DNA from: an uncultured Fibrobacter sp.
Lineage (GTDB): Bacteria > Fibrobacterota > Fibrobacteria > Fibrobacterales > Fibrobacteraceae
NCBI GenBank assembly: GCA_937891805.1
Contig: CALATK010000013.1
Location: 1-64,000, forward strand
Reading direction: 5' to 3'
Length of the DNA: 64,000 bases
The notes beneath the pieces are model-generated. The model was not told where the DNA came from, ran no database searches, and saw only the letters and a program-made list of their open reading frames with translations. Both the position numbers and the translations under genes were made by a program. This document shows, in pieces, positions 8,772-17,351 of this stretch. Within the stretch, counting starts at the first letter, position 1. Each line of letters opens with the position of its first letter.

Positions 8772-10031
8772 TTAATCTTTTCTTTGCCTAAAAGTAGGGG
8801 CTTTTTGCACAAAAAGTGTTTTATGGGCGGGTTTTATGGGATTTTGGGCTGGTTTTGGCCTTTTCCCGCCAAGAAGTCCAACTCGGTCCGGCACGAAAAT
8901 GGCCAAAATCTCGAATTTTCCGCGGCCGGGTTCCAGGTAGAGAGGGATGGATTTGCGAAGGACATACCCCTGGTTCCTGAACTGCTTGATAAGTTTTTGG
9001 GCCTGTTCCAGGTCGGCGGTTTCAATCAAGATACGCTCCGGCCTGACCCCGGCGATGGTTTCGACGGAACCCGCCGGCAGGGGTTCTCCTTCGGGCAGGT
9101 TGAAATAGAATGTCCACCGCCCGTCGTTTTCGGACTTGGAAAAGAACTTGGTGAGAAATCCCGGGTCAAAGAACCCCCTGTGGAACCGCATGTTTTCTTG
9201 CGGGGCGAGGCGGCTGTTCTGGCGGCTGGATTCCATGGATGTTTCGCGGCAGTCCTGGCTTTCTACCTGAGCAAACAGAGGGGAAAGGGAGGCTGCTACA
9301 AAACTCGAACCCGAGTAGAATTCAAAGAACTTGTCGCCTTTTGTTGGGTGAATGGCACTTGCAATTTTTTCCGGGAGCTTTAGCCAGGCGTCCTTGATGC
9401 GGGGGGCCCAGTCCAGCACATGCATGCAGAAACCGGAATCTCCTAGGGGCATAAAGTCCTTGCCGAAATTGCACCTGGACTCGATGCGGGCGCTTTGATG
9501 TACGGTGGGGTCAAAGGGCACAAAGGGCTGGCACTGGATTTGGTGGCAGCTGATGATTTCGGGACAGGACCGCTCCAGAAAATCTACGAAGGTCTTGCAT
9601 TCGTGGGCGGAATTTTTGCCGCGGAGGTTTGCCTGCACTACCAGGGCGAAGCTTCCATTGCCGCAGGCCCTGAACCAAATGGTCCGGATGGCCTTGCGGA
9701 AATTGCGCAGGTGTTCTTTTTTGATTTGTTCGAAAATCTGCGTGACAACTTCGGGAGTGTCCATCCCCTTTGCGGGAGCATCCAACAGCAGGCTTTCATG
9801 ACCGTTTATGAGCTTGTTGTAAATTTTCCAGTCGGAATTTTCGGGCTTTGCCTCAGCGGTGAACCAGGCCTGGACCTTTCCGGGGATTCTCATGCCGTGC
9901 GTCCAGGAACTGAACTGCTTCTGGATGTCTTCGAAACTTGCCGCCCTGCGGACAACCGGCTTCGGCGCGGCCTTCGGAACTTCTTGTTGTAGACGTTTTC
10001 TCACGTCACTTTTTTTTACAAAACGATTCAT
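8772..10031 (-). CDS. Degenerate TrmA/RlmD-like SAM-methyltransferase-fold protein
   Basis: A 419-residue protein. Residues about 110-250 resemble the central part of tRNA/rRNA (uracil-5-)-methyltransferases of the TrmA/RlmD family, including a SAM-site-like segment (FFEFYSGSSFVAASL, cf. DLYCGxGxFS) followed by an acidic 'VESQD' strand. The C-terminal segment (RPERILIETADLEQAQKLIKQF) aligns by pattern with the family block that holds the catalytic cysteine (SCNP), but here the cysteine position reads IET and the preceding DPPR-type loop is missing. I therefore infer a non-catalytic or repurposed homologue. An N-terminal basic segment could bind RNA. The alignment is by eye and uncertain. Confidence 0.45.
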   Translation of the reverse strand: MNRFVKKSDVRKRLQQEVPKAAPKPVVRRAASFEDIQKQFSSWTHGMRIPGKVQAWFTAEAKPENSDWKIYNKLINGHESLLLDAPAKGMDTPEVVTQIFEQIKKEHLRNFRKAIRTIWFRACGNGSFALVVQANLRGKNSAHECKTFVDFLERSCPEIISCHQIQCQPFVPFDPTVHQSARIESRCNFGKDFMPLGDSGFCMHVLDWAPRIKDAWLKLPEKIASAIHPTKGDKFFEFYSGSSFVAASLSPLFAQVESQDCRETSMESSRQNSRLAPQENMRFHRGFFDPGFLTKFFSKSENDGRWTFYFNLPEGEPLPAGSVETIAGVRPERILIETADLEQAQKLIKQFRNQGYVLRKSIPLYLEPGRGKFEILAIFVPDRVGLLGGKRPKPAQNPIKPAHKTLFVQKAPTFRQRKD

Positions 10032-10092
10032 TTCTTTCCTATTCTAATGGCGGAGTACCCTAGTCTGTAGACTTCTTTGGACTGTATCCTTC

Positions 10093-10133
10093 GCAACCCT
10101 ATCCCCTAGATCCTAGTCCCTAACCACTAAACC
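10093..10133. repeat. Degenerate 7-bp-period repeat
   Basis: Heptads caaccct/atcccct/agatcct/agtccct/aaccact/aaaccc occupy the end of the spacer next to the ATPase gene stop. Confidence 0.5.
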
Positions 10134-11848
10134 CAGAATCTCGGGTAGATCCAGGAGCAGTCCCGAGCCAGGAGCTTCGGGAATTCCCTGAAGGAGCCGT
10201 TGATCTGGAACTGGTTCAGGCCGCCTTCTACCGGCGTGAGTTTCAGCACGCTGTCGGCACGGGATTCCAGGTAGGGGTATTCGTCGTTGTTGCAGGCGGC
10301 TACAACAGCGCATCCCGTGAGGGCGATGATGGTGTCCACCATCTGCATCAGAATCTGGTGGGGGGCGCCGGTAATGCGCATGGCCTTCGGGTTGTGGAAC
10401 ACCGCCGAAATAGGGTCGATGACGATGGTGCGGTAGTTGTGGTTGCCCATCTTTCTTGCCCCCTCTACGCGCTTGGCGATGAGCTGTGCCGTCTCCAGCG
10501 GAGAAAGAGCGACTCCTCGCAGATTTAAGAAGCCGAAGTTCCCGGTGCTGGCGGGAAGCCCACGTTTGTTGGCCAGCAGGTACAGGCGGTTCAGGAACAC
10601 GGACTTGGTAAGCTCGAAGTTGATGAACAGCACATCGCTCATGGTCGTGGCGTTTCCGAACCATTCCTCGCCATAGCAAAGCGAAAGTCCCAGGTCCATC
10701 AGGGCCATAGACTTTCCGCATTTCGGGGGAGCGGTGAACAAGAAGAATTCACCGGCCTGGAGCATGTTCTGGATTAAGACTTCGTCTTTTTTCGGGGCCT
10801 CTTCGCTGTCGCTGGCAAGCTCGATGAGGGGCTTGCCGTCTAGGGAGTATTCTACCCACTGTTTCCATTCAACGAAGTTCTTGGCACCCTGTTCCAAGCT
10901 GATCAAGTACTGCTGCTTTCCGCCACGGAGCACGCCCGGCATGCGGACCATCATGCTTGGGTTCCTGTTGCTGGAATCTACCTGGAAACCTTGGGAGGCA
11001 AGGGTGCTGAACAGGAAATCGACCCGTTCGTCGTATTCCTCTTGGTTGTCGGCTCCAATCTTTACCCAGGCCTGCACGGAGTTTGCACCGGTGTTGATGA
11101 GGGCTGCGCAGGGAAGGTTCAACGCCTTAAAGTAGGCCAGCTGCTTGGCTAGCGTCATCTTGGGATTGTCCACCATTACGTAGCGGTATTTCCAGCTCTC
11201 GTCGGAGGCGTCTTCGCCACCCTTGGGGGCGTTGATGCAGATAAGGGCTCCTTCGGGGCTGTCCAAGCTCTTCATGATTTTCTTGATGGCATCGTCCTGG
11301 CCTACGATGTTGGACACCAACTCCGATGTGGCGGTAGGAGTGTCCGAAATCTTGAAGTCGATGGTTTCGTCTTCTTCGAAAGTCGCTTCCAGAAGCTTGG
11401 CCAGGTCCTTACGCCAGTCGGCGGCAGGCCATGGAATAGACAGGGCTTCGGGGTCAATCTTGAAGTTCTGCAACAGTTCCAGGGACTGGGTATCAAGACC
11501 CATGGCCAGCATCTGTTCCATGGGAATCATGCTGGTGGTGAATGCCGGCATGATGGTGGTCTGTGGCGGTGCAGCAGCCTGGGTGGTTTCCCTGTGGGGT
11601 TCGGGCTTTGCTTCTTCCCGTTCAGAAGAACGTTTTTCGCTGGAGAAGGCCCTGCGCAAAATCTGTTCCACTTCGTCGTCGGCCATGCCGCGTTCACGGG
11701 CAAGGCCTCCAATCTGGAAGGAGGTGTCCATAAAGGTCCAGCCGTCTTCCATGGCGGCTTCGGCGGCCTTGTACAGCTCGCTCTTTAGGTCCTTGTCCTC
11801 GAATTTTCCTTTCAGGAACTGGTTGACGATTTTTCTTGCGCTTTCCAT
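10127..11848 (-). CDS. RepA-like AAA ATPase with primase-like N-terminal half
   Basis: A 573-residue protein. Residues about 1-75 are a helical domain, followed by a proline/glutamate-rich linker. Residues about 220-340 resemble the accessory part of replication primases on plasmids and phages (NTGANSVQAWVKIG, then 'PSMMVRMPGVLRGGKQQYL'). Residues about 355-560 form a RecA-fold hexameric-helicase-type ATPase with Walker A APPKCGKS (373-380) and Walker B TIVIDPIS (474-481), as in RepA/KaiC-like proteins. A role in replication or DNA processing is plausible. The gene sits after trmH with a good ribosome site (AGAAGGA), and no integrase or plasmid genes are nearby, so its mobile-element origin is unproven. 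Confidence 0.6.
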   Translation of the reverse strand: MESARKIVNQFLKGKFEDKDLKSELYKAAEAAMEDGWTFMDTSFQIGGLARERGMADDEVEQILRRAFSSEKRSSEREEAKPEPHRETTQAAAPPQTTIMPAFTTSMIPMEQMLAMGLDTQSLELLQNFKIDPEALSIPWPAADWRKDLAKLLEATFEEDETIDFKISDTPTATSELVSNIVGQDDAIKKIMKSLDSPEGALICINAPKGGEDASDESWKYRYVMVDNPKMTLAKQLAYFKALNLPCAALINTGANSVQAWVKIGADNQEEYDERVDFLFSTLASQGFQVDSSNRNPSMMVRMPGVLRGGKQQYLISLEQGAKNFVEWKQWVEYSLDGKPLIELASDSEEAPKKDEVLIQNMLQAGEFFLFTAPPKCGKSMALMDLGLSLCYGEEWFGNATTMSDVLFINFELTKSVFLNRLYLLANKRGLPASTGNFGFLNLRGVALSPLETAQLIAKRVEGARKMGNHNYRTIVIDPISAVFHNPKAMRITGAPHQILMQMVDTIIALTGCAVVAACNNDEYPYLESRADSVLKLTPVEGGLNQFQINGSFREFPKLLARDCSWIYPRFWV

Positions 11849-11889
11849 ATTGAGTCCTTCTTAGTTGCAATCCCTTCCAAAATAAATAA

Positions 11890-12795
11890 TTAATTCTTGA
11901 TGCGGAGCCTTGCGTATTCGTACAGGCCTAAAGATAGGGCCACGGAGGCATTGTAGGAGTGTGCTTCGGGCATCATGGGAATCCGGAGCACGGCATCGCA
12001 CTGTTTTTTCACGAAGGGCGGAAGTCCCACGTCTTCGCCGCCTACGGCAATGACCGCATGGTCTGCAAAGCCGAAACCTGCCAGGTTCGTCTCGGTGTCG
12101 GCGTCCAGGCCTAGAATCTGGTAACCCGCCAGTTTCAGTTCCCCGATGGCTCCTTCCAGGTTGTCGGGTCTGCAAATCCGCATTTTTTGAAGCGCTCCGG
12201 CAGAGGTTCGCTCTACGCTTGGCGTAATTCCGCACATGCCTTTTGCGGGAATCATGAACAGGTCCACGCCCAGGGCGAGGCAGCTACGGATACAGGCTCC
12301 CAGGTTTCGCGGGTCTTCGATGTTGGTGGCTACGGCGATAAGCTTTCTTTCGCCGGTATCACGGGCGTTGAAAAATTCCTCCCGCACGTCTTCCCAGGCC
12401 AGCAGTTCCTTTTCGTTCATCAAGGCCACCACGCCCTGATTCGGTCGCGCATAAGAGTCCAAAATTTTAGAATCCACTTGTTGCACATGCACGTGGGCCT
12501 TTTTGGCCAGCTTCTGCAGGCTGTAGAGCTTGGGATTTTTGGACTGGTGCATGAACAGCACCCGATGGACCTTCAGGGGCTCGTTCTCGAGTAGGGCTTC
12601 TACTTCTTTAAGGCCTCCTACGGCTACTTGAGGTGTAGCGTCCTTGTCGCCGATGGCCCGAACCACGTTTTCTGGGCGCGGGCGGTCGAAGCGGGGCTTG
12701 TCAAAACGAGGACGTGCCGTATTTGCCTGAGAAAAACGCCGTTCTTCTCCGAAGCTACGTCGTTCGAATTTCTTGTCGTTGTTTTCGAAACTCAT
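11890..12795 (-). CDS. TrmH/SpoU-family RNA 2'-O-methyltransferase
   Basis: A 301-residue SPOUT methyltransferase. After an arginine-rich disordered leader (about 1-45), residues about 55-125 form the SpoU substrate-binding domain (GLKEVEALLE...). The catalytic knotted domain (about 140-300) holds motif 1 (RNLGACIRSCLALG), motif 2 (AVGGEDVGLP) and motif 3 (PEAHSYNASVALSLGLYE). The arrangement resembles RlmB (23S G2251 methyltransferase), but the exact target base cannot be read. It starts one base after the cyclo-ligase stop, in an operon with RNase D. Confidence 0.88.
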   Translation of the reverse strand: MSFENNDKKFERRSFGEERRFSQANTARPRFDKPRFDRPRPENVVRAIGDKDATPQVAVGGLKEVEALLENEPLKVHRVLFMHQSKNPKLYSLQKLAKKAHVHVQQVDSKILDSYARPNQGVVALMNEKELLAWEDVREEFFNARDTGERKLIAVATNIEDPRNLGACIRSCLALGVDLFMIPAKGMCGITPSVERTSAGALQKMRICRPDNLEGAIGELKLAGYQILGLDADTETNLAGFGFADHAVIAVGGEDVGLPPFVKKQCDAVLRIPMMPEAHSYNASVALSLGLYEYARLRIKN

Positions 12796-12796
12796 A

Positions 12797-13381
12797 TCAG
12801 TACCTCTCTCTGCAGGCGATAACGGAATTCATCTGGATGTCCGTCGGTTTCTGCTCTAGGGGTGTGTCGGAAATCTGTGCCGGGGTGGCAATACCCGCCT
12901 TGTAGGCGCTGGGGAACTTGGCCAGGTACCGGTCGTAGTAACCCTTGCCGTGGCCCTGCCTACTCCCGTCCCAGTTGAACTTTGTTCCTGGAACCAGGAA
13001 TACGGTGATGGGACCTTCCCAGGGGGCGATTCCTTCGCGGGGTTCCATGATGCCGAAATGCCCCTGAACCAAATCTTTTTTCAAGTTCTCGATGGGGTAG
13101 AATTCCATGGTGGTTTCGCCCGTCACCTTGGGCAGTAGAAGCCGGCCTTCCATGGAGAGTTCCTGCACGATGGGCAAAATATTGGGTTCTCCCTTGAGGG
13201 GGTAGAAGGCCGCCACTTTTCGGGCGTCCCGGTAGCCAGGAATCTGGTGGATTTCTACCCAGGGCTCCTTGATAATGGATTCTCCCGTCTTTTCATGGCG
13301 TTTCTTTTGGATCAGTTCAACGATGGCGCTGGAACTGAATATGAGAATGACAAGAAATGCAATAGCGATGGAGGCGGCCAT
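12797..13381 (-). CDS. 5-formyltetrahydrofolate cyclo-ligase with an N-terminal membrane anchor
   Basis: This enzyme converts 5-formyl-THF to 5,10-methenyl-THF with ATP. The family core is clear: KVAAFYPLKGEPNILPIV, a central 'RLLLPKV' strand and the ATP-site loop GHGKGYYDRYL. Unusually, residues 1-22 (MAASIAIAFLVILIFSSSAI) form a transmembrane helix followed by a basic stop-transfer stretch (QKKRHEK), in place of the usual soluble first helix. The start is well supported: GGAG lies a few bases upstream of the ATG, three bases after the rnd stop. Total length of 194 residues is normal, so the anchor replaces rather than adds to the N-terminus. Confidence 0.82.
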   Translation of the reverse strand: MAASIAIAFLVILIFSSSAIVELIQKKRHEKTGESIIKEPWVEIHQIPGYRDARKVAAFYPLKGEPNILPIVQELSMEGRLLLPKVTGETTMEFYPIENLKKDLVQGHFGIMEPREGIAPWEGPITVFLVPGTKFNWDGSRQGHGKGYYDRYLAKFPSAYKAGIATPAQISDTPLEQKPTDIQMNSVIACRERY

Positions 13382-13384
13382 TGG

Positions 13385-14539
13385 TTATTCTCCTATCCTT
13401 TCGGCCTTGTCCAGGTGCTCTTGCAGAATCTGGTTCCACACTTTTTTTTGCCAGCCCAGCAGGTGGGCGTTTTCGTAGCGGGCTTCCCAGGGAGTGTCTC
13501 CTGGAACGGCAAGCCACACCAGTTGGTTCTTGTTGGCCACCAGGCATGTGTCCAGGTTCAGCTGTTCGGCCTTTTCGTCTCGCCAGAGCTTCAGGGCGGC
13601 CAGCAGTTCCGAATGGGGGATGACCGCAGGGGGAGCCGACCTGGGGAGCTTTTCGGGCCATTCGCCCTCGGGAGTGTCAATCGCCTGCTGAAGCATGGCC
13701 ATGAAGGAATCCAGCCGTTCTTCCCTGAAATTCCGGGGGAGCCTGGGGAGCCTTTCTTGTTTCAGGTCTGGGTAATCCCGCATCACATGCCGGACAATGG
13801 AAAGCATGAGTTCGGCGGGCATGACCTTGTATGGAGGACGGTTCATAGTTTCGGCCTGTTTTTCGCGCCATTCCCAGACATGCTTCAGGATGTTCAGCCC
13901 CAGGGGCGGGAAAATGTTGGAACCGGGAATCCTCCAGGGGTCCTTTTTAGGGTGACCTTGTTCTTTGGAATGTTCTATTAGAGCGTCGCATTGCTCCATA
14001 AGCCATTGCAGGCGTCCAGTCTCTTGCAGTTTTCCGGCCAGGATGGCGCACAGCTCGTGCAGGTAAAAGGTGTCGTGGATGGCGTATTCGCACATTTCCA
14101 GAGGGAGAGGCCGTATGGACCAGTCCGCCCGCTGGTTCTCTTTTTTCAGTTCGTCGCCAAAGTACTTGCGGACAAGGTCGGCAAGTCCGAGGTGTTCCTC
14201 GCCCAGGAACTTGGAGGCCAGCATGGTGTCAAAAATTTTCTTGGGAGAAAAACCGAAGGTCTGCCACAAAAGCCGCAGGTCGTAGTCCGCTCCGTGAAAA
14301 ATCAGGGTCTGCATGGCCCTGGCCTTGAAAAGACGGGAAATGTCTAGCCCGCAGAGTGGATCTATTATATAGTGATGGTCGCCGATGGTAATCTGTATCA
14401 GACAAAGTTTTGATTCGTAATGGTGCATGGAGTCGGCTTCGGTATCTACCGCCGCCATGTCGTAGAGTTCCAGGTCGGCAAGCAGGTTTACGAGGCTTTC
14501 TTCGCTATCTACCAGTATGTATTTCTCGTCTTTGAGCAT
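13385..14539 (-). CDS. rnd: Ribonuclease D
   Basis: A 384-residue 3'-5' exoribonuclease of the DEDDy family acting in tRNA 3' maturation. The exonuclease domain (about 1-175) shows motif I (VDTEADS), motif II (FHGADYDLRLLW) and motif III (YAIHDTFYL), supplying the metal-binding acidic residues and tyrosine. An HRDC helical domain follows (about 205-290). Length is close to E. coli RNase D. No ribosome site precedes the ATG; instead a TACATTTC box lies 8 bp upstream, so the message may be nearly leaderless. First gene of an operon with the cyclo-ligase and trmH. Confidence 0.9.
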   Translation of the reverse strand: MLKDEKYILVDSEESLVNLLADLELYDMAAVDTEADSMHHYESKLCLIQITIGDHHYIIDPLCGLDISRLFKARAMQTLIFHGADYDLRLLWQTFGFSPKKIFDTMLASKFLGEEHLGLADLVRKYFGDELKKENQRADWSIRPLPLEMCEYAIHDTFYLHELCAILAGKLQETGRLQWLMEQCDALIEHSKEQGHPKKDPWRIPGSNIFPPLGLNILKHVWEWREKQAETMNRPPYKVMPAELMLSIVRHVMRDYPDLKQERLPRLPRNFREERLDSFMAMLQQAIDTPEGEWPEKLPRSAPPAVIPHSELLAALKLWRDEKAEQLNLDTCLVANKNQLVWLAVPGDTPWEARYENAHLLGWQKKVWNQILQEHLDKAERIGE

Positions 14540-14563
14540 TGCAGGGTGAAATGTAACAAAAGA

Positions 14564-14719
14564 CCACCTCTAAAAATTCATTTTCAAAAATTTGGCTGCA
14601 ACACACCGCGCAGTTTCGTCACTCAAAGTGGCAAAGACCTCCAGTATTCACCACTTTTCGTTCCTGCCTGCGCTCGGTTTCGCTCAAATTCTTTTTATCA
14701 AAGCAATTTTTAGAGGTGG
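14564..14719. mobile_element. MITE-like element bounded by 15-bp perfect inverted repeats
   Basis: CCACCTCTAAAAATT at 14564-14578 is matched by its exact reverse complement at 14705-14719. The 156-bp unit fills the gap between divergent rnd and trpS and has no long open frame. The size and ends suggest a miniature inverted-repeat element; a single RNA hairpin is the alternative. No target-site duplication is evident. Confidence 0.5.
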
Positions 14720-14735
14720 CCTAATAAAAATATAC

Positions 14736-14743
14736 TACCTTTG
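14736..14743 (+). promoter_or_regulatory. TAnnTTTG box (TACCTTTG) for trpS
   Basis: A perfect match to the Bacteroidetes-type -7 element, ending five bases before the trpS ATG. No Shine-Dalgarno is present, so a leaderless transcript is predicted. Confidence 0.55.
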
Positions 14744-14748
14744 CGTTC

Positions 14749-15744
14749 ATGAAAAAGATTTCCCTTACGGGCATCAAGCCCACTGGCACTCCGCACCTGG
14801 GTAACTACCTGGGCGCCATCCGCCCCGCTCTTGAACTTTCCAAGACCTACGATACGGTCTATTTTATCGCCGACTACCACGCTTTGACCACCGTGCAGAA
14901 CGGTGCCGAGATGCGGGCCAACATCTACAAGATTGCGGCAACCTGGCTTGCCCTTGGCCTGAACCCGGAAGAAGGCCTGTTCTACAAGCAGAGCGACATT
15001 CCCGAAATTTTTGAACTCAGCTGGGCGCTTAGCTGCTTTACGCCGAAGGGCTTCATGAACCGCGCCCACGCTTACAAGGCGAAGGTCGAAGCGAACAATG
15101 CCGCCGGTGAAGATCCGGATGCCAACGTGAACATGGGCCTCTACTGCTACCCGTGCCTGATGGACGCCGACATTTTGATGTTCAGCGCTGACATCGTGCC
15201 TGTGGGCAAGGACCAGAAGCAACACGTGGAATTCGCCCGCGATATCGCCATCAAGTTCAACAAACATTTTGGCGAAGATGTATTCACGATTCCGGAACCC
15301 GTGTTCCAGGAAACGACCGGTATCATCCCGGGTCTTGACGGCCGCAAGATGAGCAAGTCTTACGACAACGTCATCGACATTTTCCTCGAGAGCAAGGCCC
15401 TCAAGAAGAAGATTGGCAAAATTGTGACGAACTCCCAGGGCATCGAGGAACCGAAGGATCCCGATACCTGCAACGTATTTAAGTTGTACAAACTCTTCGC
15501 AACTCCGGAACAGATCGAGGCGCTTGCCGCCCGTTACCGCGCCGGTGGCATGGGCTGGGGACACGCCAAGCAGGAACTCCAGAACGTTCTTGAAGAACAC
15601 TTGGGTGCTGCCCGCGAAAAGTACTTCTACTTGCTCTCCCACACCGAAGAAATCGACAAGATTCTTGCCTACGGTAAGGAGAAGGCTCGCGTGAAGTCTA
15701 AGGCCATGATGGAGAAGGTCCGTAGCTTGCTTGGCACGTATTAA
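14749..15744 (+). CDS. trpS: Tryptophanyl-tRNA synthetase
   Basis: A 331-residue class I aminoacyl-tRNA synthetase charging tRNA-Trp. The HIGH-type motif appears as PTGTPHLGNYLG near the N-terminus and the KMSKS loop as KMSKSYDN near residue 202. The length and GxKPTGxxHLGN signature are standard. The next gene on this strand is tRNA-Arg. The start has no ribosome site but a TACCTTTG box five bases upstream. Confidence 0.96.
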   Translation: MKKISLTGIKPTGTPHLGNYLGAIRPALELSKTYDTVYFIADYHALTTVQNGAEMRANIYKIAATWLALGLNPEEGLFYKQSDIPEIFELSWALSCFTPKGFMNRAHAYKAKVEANNAAGEDPDANVNMGLYCYPCLMDADILMFSADIVPVGKDQKQHVEFARDIAIKFNKHFGEDVFTIPEPVFQETTGIIPGLDGRKMSKSYDNVIDIFLESKALKKKIGKIVTNSQGIEEPKDPDTCNVFKLYKLFATPEQIEALAARYRAGGMGWGHAKQELQNVLEEHLGAAREKYFYLLSHTEEIDKILAYGKEKARVKSKAMMEKVRSLLGTY

Positions 15745-15788
15745 TAACCGCTCGGGCCATATAAGATTGCAAAGGCTTATTTTTTTTA

Positions 15789-15796
15789 TATATTTG
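15789..15796 (+). promoter_or_regulatory. TAnnTTTG box (TATATTTG) for tRNA-Arg
   Basis: Exact -7 consensus, ten bases before the mature tRNA 5' end. A TTG lies 19 bases upstream, as expected for the -33 element. Confidence 0.6.
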
Positions 15797-15806
15797 TCCC
15801 GCTATT

Positions 15807-15879
15807 GCCTGGATAGTTCAGCTGGATAGAACGGGTCCCTCCTAAGGATCAAACTCGCGTTCGAATCGCGATCCGGGTA
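15807..15879 (+). tRNA. tRNA-Arg (anticodon CCT)
   Basis: A cloverleaf folds over 73 nt. The acceptor stem is GCCTGGA with TCCGGGT (a G-U pair at position 1-72), the D arm contains AGCTGGAT, the anticodon stem GGTCC/GGATC encloses CTCCTAA (anticodon CCT), and the T arm is TCGCG/CGCGA around TTCGAAT. The discriminator is A and CCA is not encoded. Confidence 0.93.
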
Positions 15880-15882
15880 TAG

Positions 15883-15912
15883 AAAAGGCTCCGAGGAAAC
15901 TCGGGGCCTTTT
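15883..15912. terminator. Bidirectional terminator between tRNA-Arg and nuoN
   Basis: A hairpin GGCtCCGAG-gaaa-CTCGGgGCC flanked by AAAA on the left and TTTT on the right can stop transcription of the tRNA on plus and of nuoN on minus. Confidence 0.75.
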
Positions 15913-15914
15913 GC

Positions 15915-17351
15915 TTATAAACCGCTGAATCCCATGAAGATATTGTCGCTGAGGAAGGGGAGGAATCCGAGAACCACCACCGCGCAAGACAGCAAGATGA
16001 TGACGCCACGTTGCCTGCGGGTAAGGCGCAGAGGGTTCAGGTGTCCGTCGGGTTCATCGACCCAGGCACTCTTGACCAGTTGCAGGTAGTAGAACAGGGC
16101 GAGCACGTTGTTCAGCACCGCAAAGGCGATAAGCATGTAATGCCCGGTAGTGGCCCCGCTGAAGAACAGGTGGAACTTGCCGAAGAACCCTGCAAGGGGA
16201 GGAATTCCCGCCAAGCTGAACATGGAAATGGCCAGTGCAATGGCAAGGCTCGGGTTCTGCTTGGAAAGCCCCCGCAGGGAGTCAAAGATCTCTTCCCGGT
16301 GGTGACCGATAATGCCGAACACGAAGAAGGCCAGGTAGTTGGACACCGCATACACGAACAGGTAGTAGATGATGGCGGTTTTCGCCATGGCGGCTGTACC
16401 GAGGAGGGCCACCATGATATAGCCCGCCTGGGCGATGGAACTGTAGGCCATGAACCGGCGGAGCCTGTACTGCCTTAGCGCACCCAGGTTACCTACAAAG
16501 AGGGTGACGCCAGCAAGTAGAGCGATGAGGGGGGCAATCTGCTCCTGCACAGGGGCAAGAGGCCCATAGACCAGCACCACTAGGAATGCGATGGCAGTAG
16601 CCTTGGAGGTCACGGAAAGCACCGCCGTCACCGGCGTGGGAGCGCCTTCGTAAACGTCGGGAGCCCAGGTGTAGAAGGGGAACAGGGTGAGCTTGAAACC
16701 GATACCGCAGAACAGGAACAGCACCGCAATCCACAAAAGCGGGGAAGTCCCGGCGGCCACGGCACTTTGGATGGCGTCGAAATGCAGGCTCCCGGCAAAA
16801 CCGTAGAGGTAGCTGAAGCCGAACAGTTCGAAGGCGGTGGCCACGGACCCCATCAAGATGTACTTGGTGGCGGCCTCGGAACCTAGCTGGTCCCGCTTGT
16901 TCCAGGCGGTGAGGGCGTACATGGGAATAGTGGCGATTTCAAGACCCAAGAAGAAGGTGATGGTGTCGCAGGCGCTCACTACCGTCACGCCGCCGAAGGT
17001 GGCAAAGGCGATAGCCCCGATGAATTCCGCAATCTGGTGCATTTGGGGCTTGCCGGCGGCGGCATGCATAAAGTAGTCCTTGGAAAACCACATGCCGAGA
17101 ATGGCGGAAACCACCAGTACTTCGCGCATGAACACGCCAAAGTCATCTACGCGCCAGTTGCAGATAAAGAACCGGCCCTCGCCTCCAGCCAGCGGGATAA
17201 AGTTCAGCAGCATGAAGATGAGCAGGAACCCGATGTTGGCGATACGCCAGGGAACGTTGGATTTGGCGTCGCAGAAAAGCCTGCTCCCGATGACAATGAA
17301 GGGGAACAGCAGCAATAGCAAGTCGGGGATGATAAAGTTAGGTATGGACAT
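15915..17351 (-). CDS. nuoN: NADH-quinone oxidoreductase subunit N
   Basis: A 478-residue membrane subunit of respiratory complex I, one of three antiporter-like proton-pumping subunits. About 14 hydrophobic helices are visible. The conserved lysine/histidine helices include 'GIGFKLTLFPFYTWAPDVYEGAPTP' (family signature, TM7-8) and 'MAYSSIAQAGYIM'. Last gene of the nuo operon; separated from nuoM by a 60-bp spacer of degenerate heptads and followed by a hairpin terminator. Confidence 0.95.
   Translation of the reverse strand: MSIPNFIIPDLLLLLFPFIVIGSRLFCDAKSNVPWRIANIGFLLIFMLLNFIPLAGGEGRFFICNWRVDDFGVFMREVLVVSAILGMWFSKDYFMHAAAGKPQMHQIAEFIGAIAFATFGGVTVVSACDTITFFLGLEIATIPMYALTAWNKRDQLGSEAATKYILMGSVATAFELFGFSYLYGFAGSLHFDAIQSAVAAGTSPLLWIAVLFLFCGIGFKLTLFPFYTWAPDVYEGAPTPVTAVLSVTSKATAIAFLVVLVYGPLAPVQEQIAPLIALLAGVTLFVGNLGALRQYRLRRFMAYSSIAQAGYIMVALLGTAAMAKTAIIYYLFVYAVSNYLAFFVFGIIGHHREEIFDSLRGLSKQNPSLAIALAISMFSLAGIPPLAGFFGKFHLFFSGATTGHYMLIAFAVLNNVLALFYYLQLVKSAWVDEPDGHLNPLRLTRRQRGVIILLSCAVVVLGFLPFLSDNIFMGFSGL

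Noticed and set aside
7572-9383. 603-codon open frame on plus
   Set aside because: It is antisense to the LysM and TrmA-like genes, has no ribosome site, and its sequence is low-complexity Val/Phe/Gly typical of a shadow frame.
14564-14719. T-box or other riboswitch for trpS
   Set aside because: No T-box sequence or tRNA-anticodon bulge pattern is seen, and the trpS promoter box lies downstream of the structure, so it would not be in the trpS transcript.
14710-15642. 310-codon open frame on minus opposite trpS
   Set aside because: Antisense shadow; trpS is unmistakable on plus.
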